A DNA stretch of 57,400 nt from the NCBI GenBank assembly GCA_030446715.1, contig JAUJMU010000016.1:1-57400 (forward strand), in the 5' to 3' direction. The stretch comes from Cytophagales bacterium (GTDB lineage Bacteria; Bacteroidota; Bacteroidia; Cytophagales; 172606-1). The notes under the pieces were generated by a model, which saw only the letters and a list, made by a program, of their open reading frames with translations, was not told the origin of the DNA and did no database searches. Every line of letters starts with the position of its first letter. Within the stretch, counting starts at the first letter, position 1. This document shows positions 51,936 to 57,400 of the stretch, one piece after another. Both the position numbers and the translations under genes were made by a program.

Positions 51936-52856
51936 TTAGTGACCAATAAGTCTCCCAAGGACGGAGGCTAATTTCATGTCAACTTTCTTGAATCTTTCTT
52001 CACCTACTGGGAAAACCTTTATTGGTGAACTTATATTCTTCATAAATTCTTTGTCCGCTGAAGAGGGGATATTTCCGCTTCTGATCAATTCTGCCAGGAA
52101 GCGTCTCTTCCAGGGTTTTATATTGTAAACGGCGTGAGACATGAGGTAGCCTCCTCCGCCAAAATCCATTCCTTCGGGGCCGATGATACTCAGCGGAACG
52201 TCCGTGTACATCATTGCAGCATTGAGCAGGTCCTGGTCGCCCACCACTGCACTGGTACGACTCACCTTTTTCATGGTTGCCACATCACCGTCTGAATCAC
52301 GGTAGGAATCCGTCAGGTCAGTCCACAGTTCCAGAAAGGGAACATACTGTCTGGAGAGGCCAAAGAAGCCCGCATTGCAGTAAAAGTTTTGTTGGGTTTT
52401 CAGACTCAGACCGATCCTTTCACCAATTTTTATCCATTCATGCCGCCATGGGTGATTATAGGGCATGAGCTGAAAACAATTATCGAGGCAAAGTGCAACG
52501 CCTTTTGTGGCCCAGCTTTCCAGAAAACTCCAATCCGTTTTAATCACCACATCGGGGTCAAAATAAAACAAGCGCTCCGTAGCCGGCTCATAATTCCGGA
52601 TCAGCTCAAGCCCAAAATAGGGCTTGTAATAGGTCAGGTGCATGGGTGTATCCACCGGAATAAACCTCACCCTGACTTTGCCTATCGTATAAACATGGTC
52701 GCCGGCTGCCTCAAGCGAGTCTACCCAGACGGGCAGACTGCCCCGAAACCCTACCACAAAAACGCCACTGAAGTTGTGATTAAGCAGAGAGTTCAACAAA
52801 GCCCCGACTCCGTAAGAATAGTGTCCCTCGTATAATGTAAAAACTGTAGTTTGCAT
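51936..52856 (-). CDS. GT-A fold glycosyltransferase-like protein
   Basis: 306 residues starting QTTVFTLYEGHYSYGVGALLNSLLNHNFSGVFVVGFRG, with ERLFYFDPDVVIKTDWSFLE, whose DPDVV lies at the DxD metal site, and GDQDLLNAAMMYTD, resembling family 8-like enzymes. NAGFFGLSR supports a nucleotide-sugar-type fold. No membrane segments. Acceptor unknown; probably surface glycan. Between the epimerase (convergent) and the GmhB-like gene (same strand, about 90 nt away). Confidence 0.65.
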   Translation of the reverse strand: MQTTVFTLYEGHYSYGVGALLNSLLNHNFSGVFVVGFRGSLPVWVDSLEAAGDHVYTIGKVRVRFIPVDTPMHLTYYKPYFGLELIRNYEPATERLFYFDPDVVIKTDWSFLESWATKGVALCLDNCFQLMPYNHPWRHEWIKIGERIGLSLKTQQNFYCNAGFFGLSRQYVPFLELWTDLTDSYRDSDGDVATMKKVSRTSAVVGDQDLLNAAMMYTDVPLSIIGPEGMDFGGGGYLMSHAVYNIKPWKRRFLAELIRSGNIPSSADKEFMKNISSPIKVFPVGEERFKKVDMKLASVLGRLIGH

Positions 52857-52948
52857 TGACAGATGCTGATTAACTGATGAATTTGAACGGAAAGTAGAAT
52901 ACTCAGGACTGAAATTAAATTTAAGAATTGCAGCGGTTGACTGGTTGG

Positions 52949-53467
52949 CTACTGATTTACAATAAACAGTGCCGCCTCAAGCAGATTGCCAGCCACGAAA
53001 TGTGCATAGTCCGGCGCCTGCTCTTCTTCATTGTTGATGAAAATCCCTTTCACCTGTACCCGTTTTGCGGCTTCAAGGTCACGCTGCCGGTCACCGACCA
53101 TCCACGACTGTTGGGGATCAATCCCGAATCGGGCAATGGCTTTTTCCAGCATCAATGAGCCAGGCTTGCGGGAAAGTGATTCTGAATCGTATTTCGGGTG
53201 GTACGGACAGAAGTACAAGGCATCAAGGGCACCTTTACAAGCCTGCTGAATGATTTCGTAAAGCTGTAACACCTGCTGCCTGGTATACAAGCCTTTGGCA
53301 ATGCCCGCCTGATTGGTGACAACGACCAGCTTAAAACCAGCTCGTTTCAGCATAGCCACAGCCTGAGGCACTCCGTCAGGAATAATAAACTCTTCCGGTC
53401 GGTATACGTAAGTGCCTGCTTCTTTATTCAGCACTCCGTCACGGTCCAGAAAAACACACTTATTCAT
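52949..53467 (-). CDS. HAD-IIIA phosphatase (GmhB / HisB-N type)
   Basis: 172 residues. The catalytic FLDRDGVLNKE (Asp8, Asp10) and later VVVTNQAGIAKGLY and WMVGDRQRDLEAAKRVQVKG mark the HAD-IIIA family that removes a phosphate from heptose bisphosphate or histidinol phosphate. GmhB has a zinc site Cys-x-His ... Cys-x-Cys. Here CPYHPKYDSESLSRKPGSL keeps the first Cys and His but has Ser at both later positions, so a normal zinc site is unlikely. ATG 53467 is preferred over an in-frame start at 53515. Divergent from the DUF423 gene. Confidence 0.8.
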   Translation of the reverse strand: MNKCVFLDRDGVLNKEAGTYVYRPEEFIIPDGVPQAVAMLKRAGFKLVVVTNQAGIAKGLYTRQQVLQLYEIIQQACKGALDALYFCPYHPKYDSESLSRKPGSLMLEKAIARFGIDPQQSWMVGDRQRDLEAAKRVQVKGIFINNEEEQAPDYAHFVAGNLLEAALFIVNQ

Positions 53468-53544
53468 CTGTGGAATTAATATTTGCCCAAAATTTGCCCT
53501 TTTAACGTGGTTCATCCAAATTGACAGTAAAGTTTTCCATTCCT

Positions 53545-53919
53545 ATGCAAAAAATCCTGCTGATTTCCGGAGCCCTCCTGGGCGGTCTGGGTGTTGCAAT
53601 CGGTGCCTTTGGCGCCCATGCCCTGCGCGCCACGTTGACTGCTTCGGGCCGCCTTGATACATTTGAAACTGCGGTAAAATATCAGTTTTACCACGCTTTG
53701 GCCCTGCTCCTGACGGGTATCATTTACGCTGCATTTCCAAACCGGTTGGTTCTCAATGCGGGTTACAGCATGCTGGGTGGGGTAATCGTATTTTCCGGAT
53801 CTCTGTATATTCTGTGCCTGACAGGTGTACGCTGGCTGGGGGCAATAACGCCAATAGGCGGAGTATTGATGATTATCGGATGGGGATTGCTGATTTACGG
53901 TGTCGTCAGACACTCCTGA
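53545..53919 (+). CDS. DUF423 (YgdD/TMEM256-like) membrane protein
   Basis: 124 residues with four membrane segments. Starts QKILLISGALLGGLGVAIGAFGAHALRATL and includes FETAVKYQFYHALALLLTG, both family signatures, with TPIGGVLMIIGWGLLIYGVV at the end. It sits in the inner membrane; its function is unknown. An in-frame TTG at 53521 is less likely than the ATG at 53545. Confidence 0.88.
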   Translation: MQKILLISGALLGGLGVAIGAFGAHALRATLTASGRLDTFETAVKYQFYHALALLLTGIIYAAFPNRLVLNAGYSMLGGVIVFSGSLYILCLTGVRWLGAITPIGGVLMIIGWGLLIYGVVRHS

Positions 53920-54177
53920 CCCATCCTGTTGCCTGAGCCTCATCTCTGATAAACTTTTGCGTGCAGTGGTAGTTTTTTATTCATTAACGGAGATTATTTC
54001 CATGCACTCTGATTGCAGAACAATAAATAAGCCTTCCAATAGGCTACCGGCGGCGCAAAATACTTATGGTTGTGTCAAAGGCATCAAATAAGTCAAGGTG
54101 CCTATGTTCACTTTTCAGTGAATAAATTCAGATCATATCCCTCTAAAAAATAATAGTATTACTTTCATGTGGTGTAC

Positions 54178-54208
54178 AAAGGGGTAGCCTTCAAGGCAGC
54201 TACCCCTT
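54178..54208. terminator. Bidirectional hairpin terminator
   Basis: AAGGGGTAGC and GCTACCCCTT form a 10-bp stem with a 10-nt loop. It is similar in core sequence (GGGTAG/CTACCC) to the terminator at 5518. Confidence 0.75.
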
Positions 54209-54654
54209 ATTTATTGCACATTAAATTACCCGCCTTACAATTGGCAACCTTCCCGAACCTACCTATCCTCAGGGCAATATTACCTTCTTCAGATACGCCT
54301 GACAAGAGACCTGAGCTGTAAAACAACAGTTCAGCTTTGATCCGCATGAGGTCCCGCAGACGCATAATCAATTATTCCTCCTGCAGGCAAAAACGAAGAA
54401 CGGCATTAAATACTTTTGTCTGCCCGGGGTAACCAATTTGCCGCGCCTGACCCTGAGACCTTTTTCTGATTCTGAGGATTACTACCACTCTGACGCCTGC
54501 ATCCGCTTTTTAGTACCCCGCTGGTACAAGTACTGCCTGCCTTTTTTTCCGGATACCTTACCCGGTACATACCGCTGGGTTTTGAGGCAGTTATTCCGGC
54601 GCCTGCCGGAGTATTTTTGCACCTCAGCTATGTAAAAGATTAACGAGCAATAAA
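54209..54654. other. Spacer before the final gene
   Basis: No supported gene. A 65-codon frame at 54438 is basic and Arg/Pro-rich with no recognisable character and is left out. Promoter of the next gene is not evident. Confidence 0.4.
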
Positions 54655-57400
54655 ATGAAGAAGGTATTACTCAACTACCTTTGGGCGGTACTCCTATGCC
54701 TGAATGGATTCTCTCCGGGCTTTTTGAATGCCCAAACCAATTCCCGTTCAATTACCTATAACCTTCCTGCCGCCGGCAAAGTATCGCTGGCTGTCTACGA
54801 CCCAAGCGGTAAGCTGGTACGTACGCTCCTTTCCGCTCAACCCCGCAATGCTGGTGTGAATACCGAAAGCTGGGACGGTCTGGATGATAACCGCGTTGCA
54901 GTACCTTCGCCCGATAACTGCACCTGGAAGGTTCTGGAAACCCAGGGCCTGAAAGCTGACTACTTAATGACCGTAGGCACCAATCTGCCGCAGGGAACAG
55001 GTGAGTGGGAAGTTGGCCTTGGCAACCACGTTGGGCCACGTTGTGTCGCGGTGGATGCTTCCGGGATCTACATCGGCTCGGGTAACGCCGAAAACGTAGC
55101 CAATGCGATGAAGATGACATGGGATGGAAAGACCCGGATCTGGAGTGGCTGGCAACCTGCGCCATTCATCGGACGGTTTTCATATGCCATTATGGATGGC
55201 TGGCTGTATCACCTCCAGCAGAATGCCCGCATCGGGGGGCACGAACTGAACAAACCAAACGCACATCACCAGAGTGTTGGTGACCCGGCTGCCTACTCTA
55301 CCGGTATCGGCTGGGATGCTTTATTCCCGGGAAGCCAGCGGCCTCAAAGCTGGTCTGACGCAGATGCACAGATCATGGATATGGCGGCATACAACAGCGG
55401 CAACAATCCGCAGATGGTGGTAAGTTATAAGAACAACAATACCATTCAGTGGCGCCATCCCCAGACCGGTCAGGTGCAAAAATCAGTAACGGTGGCCAGC
55501 CCTCTTGGCGTGGCAATAGACAATGCCGGCAACGTACTGGCCATCAGCCAAAACAAAGTAGTAAAGATCAGCTCCAACAATTCAGTGACTACGCTGATTG
55601 ACGGCGGTCTCAACTCACCCTACCGCCTCGACGTGGACCGGACTACCGGCGATATTTTCGTGGCTGAGCAGGGAAATGGCCAGCAGGTGAAGAAATTTAC
55701 TGCCAACGGTGGTTTGATCAGAACATATGGCAGTCCGGGTGGACGCAAGTATGGCCTCTACAACCAGATGGACTTCAAGGATATTGTTGATATCTGCGCA
55801 GATAACCAGGGCGGCTTTCTGGTGGTTGAAAACGGTGCTCCCAGGCGCATTGCCCGTTTCGGAGGAAATGGCAACCTGATCAATGAGTGGTATGGCGGCA
55901 GTTACTGGGTTCCCAGTGCTTCTCCCGACCCGGAGGACCCCAGCACTTTATGGTACACCATCAATGGTCAGGAATTAATGCGGCTGAAAGTGGACCTGAA
56001 CACTAAAACCTGGCGCATCCATTCAGTCTACAATTATCTGCAGGCCGGCGACGGTAAAATGATTAACACGCCTTTCTATCAAACCTATACCGATGTTTTT
56101 GGTGGCGGCTACTGGGACTGGTACGTACGCAAGCGCAACGGCGCTACCTATCTGGTGCGTCGCAACGAATTGCAGATTTTAAAACTGGATGAATCAAACT
56201 GGACCCTTAAACCCATAGTAGTCGCCGACTTTTCAGAAGGCGCCGGCGGTGCCCAGCGTGCTTATATCTGGACCGATGCCAACGGCGACGGTTTGCCGCA
56301 GGAGTCAGAATACCGGCGGTATAACTGGGGAGAATGGGGTTACAACCGGCTTTCACTGTCAGCTCCAGTTGATTTTGATTACTTCCGCTACACGCTCTCG
56401 GGTAAAATTATCCAGCATGAGGTGACTGGCTGGAATTCCATCGGGGCTCCCATTTTCCGGGATCTGAATGTGGAGAAAGTGTATGGAGAGGTTTCGGGTT
56501 TCGACGCTGTAAACACTTATCAGAACCCACCCAATTTCTTCGCCAGAGAATCAGCTGATGGTCCGCTGTACGTCGCCATTAATGCCGATGCACCTGAATG
56601 GGGCAATGCCAAATATAACAAAATGTTCAGGGTTGACAAAGACGGCTCTACCCGCTGGAAAGTTGGCCAGCACGTGGATAAACCGGCCATGCCTATTTCG
56701 CACCCGAAACCAGGCACCATTTATACTTTCAAAAATAACGTAGGCGTGGTAAATGGCGTAGTGGTAGCTGCCGATTTCGTGGGTGGCTGGGATGGACATC
56801 CGTCAGCCATTACTTACGCGTGGGATGGAGACGGGTTATGCGTCGGCGGACTTTTTGAAGACCCTAATCTGTCCCTGGGACCGCTATGGCAATACTGCCA
56901 GTCTACCGACAACGGTGCGGGTGCCATGTACGTTGACCCCCGGACCAAAGATGTGTATTTCTACGGCCCCGCTGAAAACGAGATGCGGATCTTCAAAGTG
57001 ACCGGATGGAATGACTGGGTCCGGATCAGCGGACGAGTGGGTGCTGCTCCAACGCTGCAAAATCAATCACCCCGGATAAGTCTGACCTCACCGGCAAGTA
57101 ATGTAACCTTAGCCCTGCCGGCAGCACTGACTCTCCGGGCGGATGCATCTGATACTGATGGCAGGATAACCAAGGTTGAGTTTTTCTCCGGAACGACTAA
57201 ACTTGGTGAGAGCACTACTGCCCCCTACTCATTCCAGTGGAATAACCTTGCTGAGGGTACTTACCTGGTTACTGCCAAAGCTACCGATGATAAAGGCGCT
57301 GCGACGTCTACAAACCCGGTTACGGTCACGGTCCAAAAACCAGTTGTTCCTGCTCCTAACAAGGCACCGGTAGTGGGACTGACTTCACCGGCCGGCAATG
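54655..57400 (+). CDS. Large secreted protein with FlgD-like, propeller-like and Ig-like domains (runs off the window)
   Basis: An open frame starts at ATG 54655 and is still open at the end after 915 codons. Signal peptide KKVLLNYLWAVLLCLNGFSPGFLNAQ is followed by a FlgD-like part (TYNLPAAGKVSLAVYDPSGKLVRTLLSAQPRNAGVNTESWDGLDD), then about 650 residues of NHL/propeller-like repeats (ASPLGVAIDNAGNVLAIS, SPYRLDVDRTTGDIFVAEQGNG). Near residue 805 comes an Ig-like domain of the kind repeated in cellulase-associated proteins (ISLTSPASNVTLALPAALTLRADASDTDGRITKVEFFSG), and a second begins at the window end. It is probably exported by T9SS, with its sorting domain beyond the window. Substrate unknown. 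Confidence 0.8.
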   Translation, partial: MKKVLLNYLWAVLLCLNGFSPGFLNAQTNSRSITYNLPAAGKVSLAVYDPSGKLVRTLLSAQPRNAGVNTESWDGLDDNRVAVPSPDNCTWKVLETQGLKADYLMTVGTNLPQGTGEWEVGLGNHVGPRCVAVDASGIYIGSGNAENVANAMKMTWDGKTRIWSGWQPAPFIGRFSYAIMDGWLYHLQQNARIGGHELNKPNAHHQSVGDPAAYSTGIGWDALFPGSQRPQSWSDADAQIMDMAAYNSGNNPQMVVSYKNNNTIQWRHPQTGQVQKSVTVASPLGVAIDNAGNVLAISQNKVVKISSNNSVTTLIDGGLNSPYRLDVDRTTGDIFVAEQGNGQQVKKFTANGGLIRTYGSPGGRKYGLYNQMDFKDIVDICADNQGGFLVVENGAPRRIARFGGNGNLINEWYGGSYWVPSASPDPEDPSTLWYTINGQELMRLKVDLNTKTWRIHSVYNYLQAGDGKMINTPFYQTYTDVFGGGYWDWYVRKRNGATYLVRRNELQILKLDESNWTLKPIVVADFSEGAGGAQRAYIWTDANGDGLPQESEYRRYNWGEWGYNRLSLSAPVDFDYFRYTLSGKIIQHEVTGWNSIGAPIFRDLNVEKVYGEVSGFDAVNTYQNPPNFFARESADGPLYVAINADAPEWGNAKYNKMFRVDKDGSTRWKVGQHVDKPAMPISHPKPGTIYTFKNNVGVVNGVVVAADFVGGWDGHPSAITYAWDGDGLCVGGLFEDPNLSLGPLWQYCQSTDNGAGAMYVDPRTKDVYFYGPAENEMRIFKVTGWNDWVRISGRVGAAPTLQNQSPRISLTSPASNVTLALPAALTLRADASDTDGRITKVEFFSGTTKLGESTTAPYSFQWNNLAEGTYLVTAKATDDKGAATSTNPVTVTVQKPVVPAPNKAPVVGLTSPAGN

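Noticed and set aside
54438-54635. 65-codon ORF before the last gene
   Set aside because: Arg- and aromatic-rich with no domain or convincing start; probably chance.
1-57400. tRNA, rRNA or CRISPR
   Set aside because: I looked for TPsiC-loop-like GTTCRANNC contexts and for regularly spaced direct repeats and found none convincing; repeats here are short-word runs or single pairs.

Overview
The window looks like chromosomal DNA of a Bacteroidota bacterium, most likely order Cytophagales (a Spirosoma-like relative is a guess; nothing fixes the genus). The signs are type IX secretion (T9SS) C-terminal sorting domains, a DUF5686 outer-membrane protein, several small outer-membrane barrels, promoters of the TAnnTTTG type, a carotenoid cyclase (CrtY), and the arginine gene order GNAT-argG-argC-argD usual in this phylum. 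No rRNA, tRNA or CRISPR array was recognised.

1-5.2 kb: arginine biosynthesis on the minus strand (GNAT, argG, argC, argD) ending in a strong terminator, with a PIN-type toxin-antitoxin pair wedged between argG and argC. 5.2-11.6 kb: a structured non-coding stretch, an Mpo1-like gene with a one-base frameshift, a secreted glycosidase-like protein, a photolyase broken by a short tandem duplication, and a DUF5686 protein. 11.6-14.8 kb: a decayed zone with a small coiled-coil gene, broken genes and orphan fragments. 14.8-23.4 kb: TrpF-like protein, YceI, an ECF sigma module with a membrane protein, a barrel protein and a formylglycine-generating-enzyme-like lipoprotein, then a GreA-like protein, endonuclease III, RsgA and a PhyH oxygenase. 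23.5-25.6 kb: hisD and a Fic/Doc module, each preceded by a copy of the same 45-bp element.

25.8-33.4 kb: an IS4-type element; a four-gene surface-glycan cassette (WbqC, polyprenyl-type GT2, methyltransferase, EmrE-like transporter); a sugar isomerase-like protein; then a truncated gene interrupted by a degenerate ISAs1 element beside a ruined IS630 element, which abuts a scar of a lost T9SS cargo gene. 34.1-40.6 kb: one 2189-residue T9SS-exported protein with mosaic base composition. 40.7-41.7 kb: two truncated IS3-type elements.

42-54 kb returns to ordinary, GC-richer genes: a conserved protein of unknown function with a VOC protein, a barrel protein, OsmC, a secreted protein, lipA, crtY, a second coiled-coil paralogue, metK, a TIGR01777 epimerase, a glycosyltransferase, a GmhB-like phosphatase and a DUF423 membrane protein. 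From 54,655 a large secreted beta-propeller-like gene runs off the end of the window.

The most unusual items are the repeated leader element before hisD and the Fic module, the four-gene glycan cassette, the FGE-like lipoprotein with both catalytic cysteines behind an ECF sigma factor, the FNR-type palindrome before a 44-codon ORF, the mosaic giant surface protein, and a cluster of genes broken by single-base changes or tiny tandem duplications. All functions are inferred from sequence by eye; no search was run.
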